DNA from: Osedax fenrisi
Taxonomy: Eukaryota > Annelida > Polychaeta > Sabellida > Siboglinidae
NCBI GenBank assembly: GCA_964019155.1
Contig: OZ025242.1
Location: 21,950,092 to 22,014,091 of the forward strand
Length of the DNA stretch: 64,000 nt
Direction: 5' to 3'
The position numbers were made by a program, and so were the translations under genes. The stretch's first letter is position 1. Every line of letters begins with the position of its first letter. The notes under the pieces were generated by a model. That model had not been told where the DNA came from and did no database searches. It worked only from the letters and a program-made list of their open reading frames with translations. Below are positions 40,617 to 54,154 of the stretch, piece by piece.

Positions 40617-41573
40617 GATATATTATTTGTAATAAAATCAGATAATAAAGTGTGATTAGTTAAATTAATAATGAATAATAGGATATAGATAAAATATATA
40701 TTATAATGTGGTATAGGATATATATATCAAAGAATGTATTTTATAAATAATTATACGGTTTTATATCTTTAATTATATACATTTTGTACAATAGTATAGT
40801 CATATATTTTGCGTTTGTAGTATATCCTACATACGTTCCGTGTATTCAATTTGTTTTAAATATTACAATTATAATTTTTTAAATTTATTACGAAAAATCC
40901 ACAAAATATTGTTAAACTTATGATTTTTAATCTTTACTAAATAAATATATTTATAAACACATTAGTTATATATCGGTGAATATATAATATACTATTTATT
41001 ATATAAATATAACATTATTAACATTAAATATTACATTATATAAAATTATATCTGAATTATAATTCAGATAATATATCACATTATAATGTGTTACAAAAAA
41101 TTAATAAAAATGTTATATAAATATAACATTATATACATTAAATATTACATTATATAAAATTATATCTGAATTAATGTGTTACGAAAAATTAATAAAAATG
41201 TTATATAAATATAACATTATATACATTAAATATTACATTATATACAATTATATCTGAATTAATGTGTTACGAAAAATTAATAAAAATTTTATTAATTTTA
41301 AGGTTTAAACCTTTGATTTTTAAGCTATATTAAATAAATATATTTATAAACACATCAGTTATATATTCAATATAATATTGGTGAATATATAATATATTAT
41401 TTATTAAATAAATATAACATTTTATACATTAAATATTACTTTATACTTACTTATTTACTTTTACTTTTTTTGGTTTATGGACTGCAAGTGCGTGAGCAAT
41501 TGGCCGTCCATGGGAGGGAAATTATTAAGTGGGAGGGAAGGCAAGGGAGAAGTAATGAGTCTTGAGGTGGCAT

Positions 41574-42180
41574 TTAAAGGAGGGATAAGTTTATTCTTAG
41601 GTGTTTGGGTAGGGAGTTCCAGTGGTAAGGGGCAGAGAGGGCAAAGGAGCGTATATTTGAAGAATGGAGTTTGTAAAAATGGGGAGTGGTAAGGATAAAG
41701 GTGTTGGAGGAACGGATCTGGAGTGTAGTGATGGGTGTGTGTAGATGTAGGAGGGAGGCAAGGTAGTCAAGGGAATTGTGGTAAATAGCATTGTGGATGG
41801 TTAGGGAGAGTTTGTACTTTATACGATAGGGTACTGGAAGCCAGTGTAGTTGTTTTAGGAGAGGAGTAATGGAGTCAGGGGAACGTCGGGGAAGTAAATG
41901 GACGCAGCGAACTAGAGCGTTTTGGAGTCGCTGTAGTTTGTTGAGTTTGTAGTCGTTGTAGTTTGTTGAGTTTGTAGTCCGGGAGGTTAAAGAGTAGGGA
42001 GTTGCAATAGTCGAATAGGGGGATGATGTAGGAGGAGGCAATGGTAATATCGATGGAGAGGGGTTTGGAGCGTCGGATTAAGCGGAGGCAGTGTAGGTGG
42101 TAGTGGATGGATTCATGCATGTGTATAAGATGATAATCAAGGGGAAGGGTGGTATCAAGATGGAAGCCAATATATGAAAT
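41574..42180 (-). pseudogene. CR1/L2-like RT 3' fragment, copy 3
   Basis: Third copy of the same insertion, nearly identical to copy 2 and with the shared 25-bp duplication frameshift and intact DYCNSLL. A small deletion at about 42180 removes the upstream start seen in copy 2. It is not functional. Confidence 0.85.
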
Positions 42181-43333
42181 TTAAGCAATAGATTTATAGC
42201 TTTATATGAAATTATATTTCAAATATTGATGTAGATGTAACAGCGTATACGATATTTACCCCACTGAGCCTAAATATCACGTGATATTTTCATTGCAGCA
42301 TTGCAAGATAGCGAGTGCACACCCCCCTTCATATGGTGATTAATATAGTGTTTATTCAGAGCTGCTACGACCTAAATAGGCGCGATAATGGTTACTATGA
42401 TTCATAGTAGAATAGAACATTTCGATTACATTTTACCATCACATCACTACTAGTTGACAGAGTCATTTTTGAATCATACAGTAATATTTAGACTATAGTC
42501 TAAATAGTCTAAATATGTATACTCTAGTATACTATAATAGTAACGAATTGTAACTATTCGATTATAAGATAAGCATATTCAATATAATATATTATAGATT
42601 CAATAAAATTCTGCATTAAGTAATATCTACGGATATGTAAGATAATCTTAGTAGGTGCATATTATATTGCACATATAGATACATATTATATACGTATATA
42701 TACTATATATATAATAGGGTATATGATAGGGATATTCACGGGTAATAATTATAATGTTTCGAAACAGTTCCGAAATAGAGCCTTTCTGAAGTTTCAAAAC
42801 CAATAATGAAACCAGATGACGATGTTTCGAAACCAATAATGAAACTAAAATATAATGAATATATATATATAATAATATTTTACATATTTAATACATATTT
42901 GAATAGTATATGATAATTACATATTAAATACATATTACATTAATTTTAATTTTAATTAAAAATAATGTTAGTTATTAATGAATGATTAATACATAATTTA
43001 CTTATTATTTACGTATTAAAACAATATACAATATAATATGATGATATAAATTATATATTATATAGGCATATGTATATATATATTATATACCCTATAGGGT
43101 AAAGTAACCGAATACGGACAATTCCCGAATACGGATACTCTCGGTAACTCAGAAACCATAAATCCTACAAAAAAATGTTTAAATAATATATATTCATAAT
43201 TATATAAATTTATTTTACTATATTTATTGTTATTAGCTCTAAGACTCAGTCTTATATTTACTGATATAATACGATGATCGGATGTAAAACTGATAAATGA
43301 GTTATAAGCTCTACCATTTTTAGCATTTATGAT

Positions 43334-43373
<40 letters not shown>

Positions 43374-43725
43374 ATATAATTATAATGTATTTGTAACTAC
43401 TAAGATGTATCTATTAAGAAAATTCTGTATTTGTAATAGTATCTATTATGATTTTTTAAAAAGTAATTGTAGTATCTATTATAAGAAAAAAGTGTGTATT
43501 CGTAATTTCATCTATTATATATTTGTTGAGTATAGTACCCAGCTTTGTATACAGGTTACCTATTATATGTGGTATGTCGTATATGTCAATGGGTTACTAT
43601 ATGTGCATATATAGTACAGAACGTGACATAATCATATCATGATGTAATTGGACTGATTTCCCGCTAATTCAGATTTATATTGACTGACAAACTTGGTTAA
43701 AAAGTTAGTAACCTGTGATACCGAA

Positions 43726-44146
43726 AACCTAAGTCAGCGAACCAGGTATGGACCGATATAAAACTTAAGTCAGCGAACCAGGTATGGACCAATATAAAAC
43801 CTAAGTCAGCGAACCAGGTATGGACCGATATAAAACTTAAGTCAGCGAACCAGGTATGGACCAATATAAAACCTAAGTCAGCGAACCAGGTATGGACCAA
43901 TATAAAACCTAATCCAGTGACCCAAGTATGGACCAATATAAAACCTAATTCAGCGAACCAAGTATGGACCAATATAAAACCTAATCCAGTGACCCAAGTA
44001 TGGACCAATATAAAACCTAATTCAGCGAACCAAGTATGGACCAATATAAAACCTAATTCAGCGAACCAAGTATGGACCAAGTATGGACCAAATAATACCT
44101 AAGTCTGTGAACCAAGTATGGACCAATATAAAACCTAATTCAGTGA
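43726..44146. repeat. 36-bp minisatellite, copy 3 (~12 units)
   Basis: Same family as at 5600-5876, longest of the three. Some units have CGATATAAAACTTAAG in place of the usual sequence, and a pair of variants is repeated, which indicates multi-unit duplication. Confidence 0.9.
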
Positions 44147-44368
44147 TAATGTAGTAAAATACATAGTATTACTTAAATAATTTTACTTTTTAAAATAATA
44201 TTTTATTTATTAAAAACAGTATATTAACTTAAATATATTAATTAAAATTATAATTATTAATTAATTTGCATATATAAAAATTAAATCAATATTTCAAAAT
44301 AATTAAAAGTTATAATATTTTATTCTTTCTATAATAAAATAATGATATAAACTTAATAATAATACTTA

Positions 44369-44465
44369 CATCAACAACTTAAGTTGAACTTAAGTCATGT
44401 ATCATAAGTGTATAATATATTATTTATTATATGTATATATATTATATACCATTTAATATATATAT

Positions 44466-44523
<58 letters not shown>
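44369..44523. repeat. ATT microsatellite with left inverted repeat only, copy 3
   Basis: Only the left arm (44369-44398) remains. The ATT run is about 58 bp and at 44523 joins directly to sequence equivalent to ~8448 of copy 1. This marks the ~2-kb deletion junction. Confidence 0.85.
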
Positions 44524-44579
44524 TTGTAACGTCGTCGTTGGTAGGTTACGTTACACGTTACACGTCCTACGTTACACAG

Positions 44580-44713
44580 TTCGTCGTAGCAGAATGTGGT
44601 ACCAGTGCAACACCTCAAACTTTCCAACGTACAATCAGCATTTACACGTAATGAATACGGACGATACGTTGGGACGTTGCTATTTCATGATATCTACGAA
44701 CAACGCATCCTAA
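44580..44713 (+). CDS. Possible short terminal exon, copy 3 (unknown)
   Basis: Counterpart of 8549-8682. The internal deletion brings it about 60 bp from the ATT microsatellite, so an open frame runs in from the repeat, but that is an artefact of the junction. Confidence 0.2.
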
Positions 44714-44766
44714 TATCTATATGTATTTGTTGTATGCAATCCTAAATCTGCTATCCACCATAAATA

Positions 44767-45275
44767 TAGGGGAAAGTAACTTAATAACGGACACTTTATC
44801 AATGGTCTTAACATTTTATGAATCAATATTTGTATTCAAAAATTACAATATATTAATATTATATTATTATAGATATTATTGTGATTTTAAAATTGTATTT
44901 AATCTTTTTATCTAATAGATAACGGGGATGTCCGTATTCTGTACCCATGTCCGAATACGGACACCCTGTGTTATAATACGGATACCCTATATATATACCA
45001 CTAGATAAACTATATAGTATTGATGAACCAATCAGATAAATTACAATTACATTATTTATAATTAATTTTATAAATAATTTAATATAATTTAATTAGTAAT
45101 TAATTAATTTATTTTTATTATTTTGTTAATTAGTAATACAAGTTAAGTATCTATATAATAACATTTTTAGATTTAGCTTCATTTGTGGTATTCATATTAT
45201 AACCCATGCGATTTATATGAAAATCAGAATAGTTCATAAGCTGCGCGCTGGTTGGTTATAGGGTGTCTGTATTAA

Positions 45276-45322
<47 letters not shown>

Positions 45323-45473
45323 ACTATATATATATAGTATCCGTAATAGGATTTATATGACATCTAGATATATGCTTATAACTTAATTTATATTTAACAT
45401 ATAATATAGCAATAATTTATATAATGTTTAGAATGCTTTAGTTTTTATTAATATATTATTATGTTTTATATCG

Positions 45474-45526
<53 letters not shown>

Positions 45527-45745
45527 TGATAAGGTTTTAAGTTGACATTTTTTTTCATTAATTTTAAAACCTAATAAAATAATCAGTGTATTGGATATAT
45601 CATCACTATTTTGATAATTAAAAAATAAAAAATACTTATTTAAATTATTTATATAATTATGAATATTTTATTCATTAAATATTTTTTTGTAGGATTTATG
45701 GTTTCTAAGATACCGAGAGTGTCCGTATTCGGTTACTTTCCCCTA
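44767..45745 (+). mobile_element. TIR element, copy 3
   Basis: Same element as at 8751-9712. It preserves the internal inverted motif better (GTCCGTATTC... CCGAATACGGACACC near 44930-44955) and has a longer AT run near 45478-45522. Confidence 0.8.
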
Positions 45746-46405
45746 TAATATATTAGAAATATCGTATGGGTATTTCACTGAAATCATAAATATTGATATG
45801 TGTATATTATCTAGTTCGCACTTACACTAAATTATTTTATCCGACCATGTATTACTAAATATTATTGGCGCATATTGTGAATTCTCTTAGTTATTGTTAT
45901 AGTTATTGTTGTCCAGTATATTAATGTATTGCAATATTAATTATTAAAGTTATCAAAATAATCTTATTTCTATTGATAGAATGACATTTAAATCCGAGGG
46001 TATTATTGATATTCAAATATAAGTCCTAATATCAATGGAAATATAGTGTACATACAAATACTTGATTAAGGGAATATTATAGATGTTATAATATATATTA
46101 TCTGCTTAATAATTTCAAGTTATTCCTTTAACAAACACATACAAATAGACTTATAAATTATATAGCAATCCAAACAAATATAATATTTTATAATTATCGC
46201 TAAGTTATTGCTTACAAATATAGCGTGCACGTGATACTATATACTATTTTAATAGATGTAAACAATGAATATTCAATGTTATATATATATATTATTGTTT
46301 ACGTGTATATACTACATTATACGACTGGAGCAACTCGCCTCTCCGGTCAGCACACTCTCCGATACGATACCAGAGAACAATCTAGAAGGAAACAAGATTA
46401 TAATA

Positions 46406-46525
46406 ATGGCCGACGGCGAGACATTCCTCAAAGAAGTGTTCCACATCGTGACCGAGGCGAGCAGGACACTGCTACACTACTACTACTCCTATAGGCTGCC
46501 GATGTTCGGAGAGACAACGCGTTAG
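46406..46525 (+). CDS. 39-codon frame, copy 3
   Basis: Counterpart of 10363-10482, identical in the frame to copy 2. A TGA-to-GGA change just upstream (TAGAAGGAAAC) opens a longer upstream frame here. That extension is low-complexity and not shared, so I keep the ATG at 46406. Confidence 0.4.
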   Translation: MADGETFLKEVFHIVTEASRTLLHYYYSYRLPMFGETTR

Positions 46526-46769
46526 TTATCAATACCTCGTTAACGCTATAGTTACGTGTACAGATGGGCGTGGCTTATATCGGCGTCTATTAATACATTT
46601 ATACATTAATAGATATCCAGGTACGGGCCCGCTTGTTCCGAGCGTTATCGAGGAGAGAGGCGGTCTCGCGAGAAGATATCTCGGGATTTAATCACATTAC
46701 ACCGGCTGCCTTTAATAGAATTCTTCTCGGTGAACTATAGCCTCGTTCATCGTTCTGACACGTGACTGA

Positions 46770-46961
46770 GTTCAAAGGTCATATCACAAGCCGGTTTCTG
46801 GCTGATATCCAACTGTAGTAGCCATTTGTCTGGTTTCGGGAGACGCTGCAGAACGTGTAGTTACATGTAACTACGCGTTCTGCAGCGTCTCCCGAAGTCT
46901 GACAAATGGCTACTACAGTTGGATATCGGCCAGAAAACGGGTTGTGATATGCCCTTTGAAC
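46770..46961. mobile_element. 192-bp palindromic foldback element, copy 3
   Basis: Same intact palindrome as copy 2 (29815-30006). This is one of the markers showing that this part of copy 3 descends from a copy-2-like sequence. Confidence 0.85.
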
Positions 46962-47424
46962 TACCCCATGGGGTAACGTAGCCTACACTAAATTAGACGA
47001 TATAATCACGTGACTAGTGATGATACTACTAGGTCACGTGGTATTAATACGGTGTGAAATAGGTGTGAACTTAACGGAACTGTGTACTAAAGGTAATAGT
47101 GAACAATGATTAATAATCGAATTTGTAAAATATTGTATTTTATACATTAATAAATTAATAACTTGACAACAATATATTAATTAACTTGACCTATTATTTA
47201 TTTTATTATTAATACTCATATATGGATTTATTATAATTATAATTATTAAAAAACCTAATGGCTTTGATTGTATAGGTACTTTCTAGTACCGTTGTTATAA
47301 AGAAAATATAGGATCCTACTAGGTTTTATTTATTATTATGTCCTCCCCGCGTGAGCCTGTGACCTTAATTGTAGTGCTTAATAACCCAAATAATACCATC
47401 ATGCATCATATATATATATATATA

Positions 47425-47704
47425 TTGTTATTTTTATTTGGTGGAGTCCTTTCATCCCATCCAGGAACTTAGATGAAGTTTTCACTTATAACCATATATG
47501 GTTCTGGTATCCCTTCGAAGCCGCTCTCGTGTTAAGGCATCCATGGTTTTAACGAGAGCCGATAATTTATTTATACACAATTATATAAGATCACTTCTAA
47601 ATAACATGTTAAGCCCATTTTATTAATTAATGGTCCGGCCGAGGTCGAACCCGTGTACTACTGCTTGTGTTTCTGACATATTAGCCAAATGAGCCATGCA
47701 ATGG
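47425..47704 (-). mobile_element. SINE family B, copy 3
   Basis: Counterpart of 30468-30747. It shares that copy's base loss in the B-box. The AT microsatellite at its head is where copy 3 switches from copy-2-like to copy-1-like sequence. Confidence 0.75.
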
Positions 47705-48153
47705 ATATATATATATATATCTATTTAATATAATATAATAGAAAAATAGAATGGGAAAAGCATGACATTAATATAAAACTATGAGGTAATAAGAAAATGT
47801 ATTACACAATACCACTTATTCGATGTATATTATGTATTATGTTACAATTATATTTGTTTTTAATTTACATAATTATTATATTTATAATTGTATTCTTGGT
47901 ATTGACAATTTAATTTCGCCTGATCATAAAAAAGTTTTTTATAAATATAGATAATAAAATAAATAGGTATATTCATAAAAGTAGTGTAATTATTTGACAT
48001 TACATATACTTACTGCAGTATGTATGCATGCATGAATAGTAATAAAATATAAATACAATATTATTTATATTGATTGAAGTTACTTATATATAAAGTTATA
48101 TTTATTATTATACACGTATTGGTTATGCTTACTTTTAGTATACTTTAGTCGAG

Positions 48154-48393
48154 TTATCGAAAGGATCTTGCAATTATTTTCCATCCTTCTCTGTCCATCA
48201 TCAGTGTTCTTAATTCGTTTTCTTCTTTGCAATCGCAGTCGTTCTTTAATATATCTATGAATGTCTTGGGTTATCTCCCTCTGTTTTGTATGCTGTTCTT
48301 TGGCTTCCATAAAATTAAGTTACGCGCTAGTTCGTCGGTGTGCCTTATACAGTGTCCTGCTAGTCGAAATCTTCTTTGTTTGCATCTCTTATG
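48154..48393 (-). pseudogene. RTE-like fragment, copy 3
   Basis: Counterpart of 12036-12275, sharing copy 1's TAA after NRGR and other copy-1 bases. Confidence 0.8.
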
Positions 48394-48412
48394 TTATATA
48401 CAAACACATCGT

Positions 48413-48462
<50 letters not shown>

Positions 48463-48466
<4 letters not shown>

Positions 48467-48602
48467 CTGGGGTCGATGGCTCAGTGGGACAACCGAAAGC
48501 TAGTAAGCCAGAGGTCCCGGGTTCGACTCCAGACAGTTCTTGTTTTTCTCTTGTGTTTATCAAGAACTTAATAAACGATAAATCAAAACACGAGAAAAAA
48601 AA
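48463..48602 (+). mobile_element. SINE family A, copy 3
   Basis: Counterpart of 12341-12480, absent from copy 2. Confidence 0.75.
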
Positions 48603-50450
48603 TGTTACTATTTGTATTGTATTGTCCGGGGCCTCTCACAGTTATGTATAACATGTACAAGTCTGTGACTTCTTGAGGGGTCCATTTGTATCCGCTATCT
48701 GTATTGTATTCAATATATAAATTTGTGATTTCAATAAATAAATATTATATATATATATATATTTGTTTTTATTGATTGTTTGATTGATAGTTTAAAAGTG
48801 CCGTTAGATGAACATATTTGACCAGGGAGGATGGGGCTAGATGTCACGTGATGACCTTACTAAATAAGAGTGAACTTTCTGGGGAACTGAATTTGATAAC
48901 TATATTTTCAATACACTATAATATATGTGTATTACTGCATGTTTTCATACTCGTAGAACACGTCATGCGTAACGCGTAGGTTCTATAGAATGTATACATG
49001 CATGAACTTCTCATTTGATATAGATTCAATATGTTATCATTATATCATTATACCTACTAATTATGTTTTATTTACTTTTGTTTGTATACTCCAATCAACA
49101 TTTATTTTCTCGCCTATATATTTGAATGTACATCAATATTCATTAATGACCGATATTATATCAATTGAACTTATAGGGGAGAGTACTCGAATACCGACAC
49201 CCTAACAATAAATCACCATAACTTTATTATTTCTACATTAAATATTTCCATGTCGATATTACAGGCACAGCCTCGAATACCGACACCTTGGCACATAATA
49301 TATCGATATTTAGATATACCATGGTATATCATATATATATATATATATATATCATATATATACCGTATATTATATGTAAATATAATTAATAGTACGACGA
49401 ATAGGTAATAAGGTAGAATTGAAAAAGTAAATATTAATTATGGAGTAAATAACAGTATAAGCCGTTTAAGTTTGCAGTCTCGTTCAAACTGTCAATATTT
49501 AACCGGAAATATCGACAACAGTCTACGTGCAAAACTCATATCGATATCATGCATACGTTGTATTACAACTGTAGTCTGTAGGTATTACGGGTTAGCTATC
49601 TAGCAGGTATATCTTAATCACGTGGTAAGTGTGCGTTCTACTTTCAAAGTAGGTGCCGCTCTAGATCTAGGATAACTCGTCGAGTTTTAGAGAAGAGGTT
49701 TTGAGGGTTTGAAATTGATGAAAATAAGAATTGACAACTGTAACTTATCAATAATAAGATTATAGCAGATATAACTGATGTGATACATACTTAATAATTC
49801 CCAAAGATCAACTAAATCGATCTAAATGGTCTCAACACTTACCTGTACGAAGTTTGCGATAGTCAGTCGTATCTCTTAGTTATCAACAGATTAACACGTG
49901 ATGTAATCCACGTGTGACATGTGACATGTGACACGTGTGCACACACATGCACGTATTAATAGTCGTACATCGGAAACAAAACTACGAAAGCCTTACAATC
50001 AGAAGTCATCAATACACATCGATGTGTTACTATGACTACTGTTATTGACTACTAACAGACATGGTCGTCGTTGTGTAATACAAAATACAAAATACAACAT
50101 TAATAGAAAACGAATAACGAAATAGAACGAATTACAGTGGTTTAAAATGGATATATAATTTGCGTTTTATATTTGGATTAATAGTGTACGATCGAAACAC
50201 AGCCGTTCTAATCACAACTGACCAATCACGTCACGTTAAGTTGGTGTCGGTACTGACTCATAGCCTATGACGCATAGGTTACTAATCTCGATTACTACAC
50301 TCATTAAACACTAATGGTGGCATGGTATATGCGCGATATTAACACAATGTGTCATAAGTTAACTAGGTTCTGGGTATACCCTTATAATGTCACGGTAGAA
50401 TTGCTACAATATACAATGGGTCGTGTAATAGAATGTTCGAGAAATTCCGT

Positions 50451-50936
50451 TCTAGATGTTTTCAACGTGTTAATAATAAACGAATGCACTTACACACATA
50501 CACACACATATATATTATACAGTATAATTGATACTAAGTTATGTGAGTAAGCATTTGACCACTAATCACGATACGCTAAATATGAAGTGGTAGATCTATT
50601 TATAGAGTTAAAGTATTAGTCATCAATATTCACAATAAGAGCGAATACGTGAAAAAGGTGATGTTATTATCTGGTCGCTTTACATATAACACACCGGAGA
50701 TCGCACCCCGCACACCACAACACGCACCTCACATCATACGCACACACACACACACTCAACAGACGGGTATAAAGAACACTTGAGGGATATGAATAAATTA
50801 GCGGTCCGATTAGAACGGTATGATGTTATATGAACAGTAGACAAGCTGACGGGTGAGTCAGTAAATTTAGCAATACAACAAATCGGTTATGTATTATATC
50901 GTATATGGAATATATATATATATATATATAGAATAT

Positions 50937-50978
<42 letters not shown>

Positions 50979-51265
50979 CTACATATATATGGGATACACT
51001 TCAAAGATTATAATTTTAACTTTGTATCATATATATTTGTAAATAATATATTACAATATGTGTCGACATATATCTATACAACTAGGTTTACTTCTTCTTT
51101 ATATGTAAAGTGTTAATATATATATAGGCATAACTTATATAGAGGCATATATAACGTATATATATAGGCAGCTATAGCTATATATAGGCCCAACCACTAT
51201 ATAGTATATACAGTCATAAGTATCACATTTATAAGGGTACCATACCTATAGGGTAGCCTATTATG
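50451..51265. other. Single-copy flank beginning at the duplication breakpoint
   Basis: Homology to copies 1 and 2 ends after GAAATTCCGT at 50450. This stretch contains AC-rich runs near 50490-50510 and 50700-50760, AT runs near 50908-50975 and a series of TATATAGGC motifs at 51110-51190. I see no gene. Confidence 0.5.
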
Positions 51266-51270
51266 TTTGG

Positions 51271-51374
51271 TAAGGGGTATAAAGTCGTCCTATAGGTATG
51301 CTAGGGGGTATAAAGTGGGAATATAGGTGTGATAGGGGGTATAAAGTGGGAATATAGGTGTGATAGTGGTCCTA
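51271..51374. repeat. ~31-bp tandem repeat
   Basis: Three to four units carry GGGGGTATAAAGTGGGAATA and then TAGGTGTGATA. The first unit is more divergent. Function unknown. Confidence 0.75.
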
Positions 51375-51541
51375 TCTCGATAGCGTTATCCCCAATCTTT
51401 TGTATTCAAATATTTATTTATTTCAATTTTTACAGATACGTACCAGAAAAAACTGAATTATGAAAAAGGTTAAACATTTTCATTATTAATTTATTATAAT
51501 ATATAGCTATAATGATAATTATAACAATACATTTTGTTATT

Positions 51542-51828
51542 ACAAATTTACAAATATTATATCTAATGAATCGAAATCGAAAGATAATATATTATATAGT
51601 CATATATGTAACTATAGTTCTATATTTTATAATATATAATTATATAGAATATATAATTGTACTATTTAATCAGTTAAATATACTTACTTGATTAACTATG
51701 GCCAACTATAGTCACACATGATACGTCATATAAAGTTGTAAAACATGTACAATACATACATACATGTATATACTATATGCAATGTAATGTATTCATCCCT
51801 TAACGAAACAATTATTATCAAATGTATT
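51542..51828 (+). repeat. Left arm of 287-bp inverted repeat
   Basis: This segment is the reverse complement of 63714-64000 over all 287 bases with only two mismatches that I can find and no indels. Weaker homology continues inward to about 51925, paired with ~63600 outward. Since the right arm runs into the window end, the repeat probably also extends to the left of 51542. It lies 2.8 kb upstream of the peptide exon at 54600. Confidence 0.95.
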
Positions 51829-51903
51829 CACATTTTAGTTTTCAGAATAATAAAATCTACTTTTCGCTTACATCATAATTATTAGAATACACGTATATAT
51901 TAT

Positions 51904-51910
51904 TATCACA

Positions 51911-51956
<46 letters not shown>
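51904..51956. repeat. AT microsatellite beside the inverted repeat
   Basis: An AT run lies at about 51911-51955, where homology between the two inverted arms fades out. Confidence 0.8.
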
Positions 51957-51958
<2 letters not shown>

Positions 51959-52309
51959 ATACCCCCAGATAACAATAATAACATCATAACAGCATAAATA
52001 ATAGCTTCAAATATTTACATTGTGCTCTTATATTTATCTTTAATATTATTCATTGTAAATTAGAGTTTAGTAATAAATATTATAACGTAAATTTGTCAAA
52101 TATTAAGGGATATATCTATAGATACTAGGGATGTAAATTAATAACTAAATAATAATTTTATTCGATTCAATATAAAATTCTAATATTCGTTTCATATTCG
52201 ATTGCTCTAGTTTACTATTCATTACAGAATATATTTTAATAATTAATTTAAAGCTTAAGTTATATCATTACAAAAATCAATAAGGAGATAATTATTAAGA
52301 AGAAATACA

Positions 52310-52522
52310 TTAATTTCGTGTTACAAATATTAACTTATCATCATCATCAGATAATCTATTACGCTTTTTTGACAATATATTTCCAGAAGATGAAAATATT
52401 CATTTACTGGCAACTGATGTTACTTGTGCAATCAGATATGTGAAATCAATTTTATGTAGACTTGGTTATATTGATTCCTTCCGCCTACATAATTTGAGAG
52501 TAGGAATATTGAAATCAATTCT
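52310..52522 (-). pseudogene. hAT transposase C-terminal relic
   Basis: One minus-strand frame reads IPTLKLCRRK ... TYLIAQVTSVASK, stop, IFSSSGNILSKKRNRLSDD and ends KLIFVTRN. This matches the conserved hAT dimerisation motif (family form ATSVxSERVFSxAGxIVSKKRNRLSxEN). Two in-frame stops, one replacing Arg of the SERVF core region, make it inactive. The catalytic N-terminal and middle regions are not seen. Confidence 0.8.
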
Positions 52523-53480
52523 ATCTTGCTTAAGTGGGAAACGATAACATTTCAAGGGGCGTATATTAAATTAATAGTTATACGCTAGTATTTTATAATT
52601 AATTTATAAAATACATAAACCAATTTAAAATACCAAATACAATTTAATATATTACAATTTAATTTTTTAAATAAACGAATACAAATAAATACAAATTATT
52701 CGTATTCGTTCCACAGAGTATTACATTCGTATTCCCATTCGGTTTTTTATAATTTGGAAAGCTTCAATTCGTATTCAAATTGTAAAAGCTTCAATCCGTA
52801 TATTAGTCATTCGTATTCATTCCTACATATATAATACATATAGCTATAGGCTATATCTATGAGTCATAGCCTATGACGTAGAACACATTCTAGATGTAAC
52901 TAGAAAGTAAACTATTTATTTAATTCTTATTAATTCACGAATTAAAATCACGAAACAATTAATTCTGTTTAGATTAATTAGCAATATCTTCAAACTCACA
53001 CCTTCACCTATAGATAAAAGTATACTTCCAACACATAATAAACATGGGGGACTTCAAATGCATCTACTCATAACATAGTAGGACCTTACACACATATACG
53101 TATAAGATATGCAGTGAACGAGTGATATGATTACAATATGCTAATAATAGTCTACTTGACATGGAATACATAGCTGGTGATAATGCTACTGGTGATACTG
53201 CTACTGAGTATGCTATATTATCTACTGATTATAGAATACTAATGATAGTTATGATAATGATAATAGTAATAATATTGACAATAGTAATAATATTGATAAT
53301 ATAGGAATTATGATTATGAATATAACGATAGTGATAATTCTAATGATAATGATAATTAATAACGTATCTAAGGGAAATATCATCATCATAATTTTAATAT
53401 AATCGATATATTAATTACTACGGCTACTTAATGTACTAGAATATTCTAGATTCTGTACACATATACGTACATTATAAATA
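52523..53480. other. AT-rich stretch with degenerate GATAAT repeats
   Basis: GATAAT/GTAATAAT-like units run through about 53180-53360. No gene is visible. ATTCGTATTC motifs recur near 52690-52825. Confidence 0.5.
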
Positions 53481-54075
53481 CCTACATTATGCACTCATCG
53501 TGCACGGTTTCAACCTAAACACTTCACTATTAATCTTACAGTGAGTGTTGTAACTATGGTTACCCATGTTTCTCGATGTCAACATGCGTAGTGCTATACG
53601 TCGTGTATGCGTATGTGAGAACGTGCGCATGAATACGTGTGTGTGTGCGCAGTGCTATAACAACACCGCTCCGATCACAAGCGGCTGATCACAGGCGGCT
53701 GGTTAACGTTGGGCAGACGACACTTTCGATTTTGTATTTTACAAATATTATTTTATTAAAATATTACTATATAATGAATTAAATTTAAAATTAGATGTCA
53801 TATAAAAGTAGTTATTCGTATACTTCGTAGTACGAATAACACAGTACGCATACTACGTACCTCACATATTACGCATTTTAATATGTAGTATATAGTAACA
53901 TTATGTAATATGTAATTATATTTCAAAAATGTGATCGTAATACAATAGGTATATATTACATCAGTCCTATTACATCATTCCTATATCTAACACATGAATC
54001 ATTTATATTATTAGTATATATACTGTTATATTTTAGTATTACTATAAGTCATAAAGTTATGTCATTATATTCTAT

Positions 54076-54154
<79 letters not shown>

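Larger units (their letters stand above)
37671..50450 (+). repeat. Segmental duplication, copy 3 (truncated, internally deleted)
   Basis: Homology starts at 37671 and stops abruptly at 50450, equivalent to 14299 in copy 1. About 2 kb between the ATT microsatellite and the GTTACAC repeats (roughly 6400-8448 of copy 1) is missing at 44523. Single-base differences become denser between about 49.3 kb and the right edge. The copy is a mosaic: 46.2-47.7 kb follows copy 2, while 47.7-48.8 kb follows copy 1. Confidence 0.95.
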
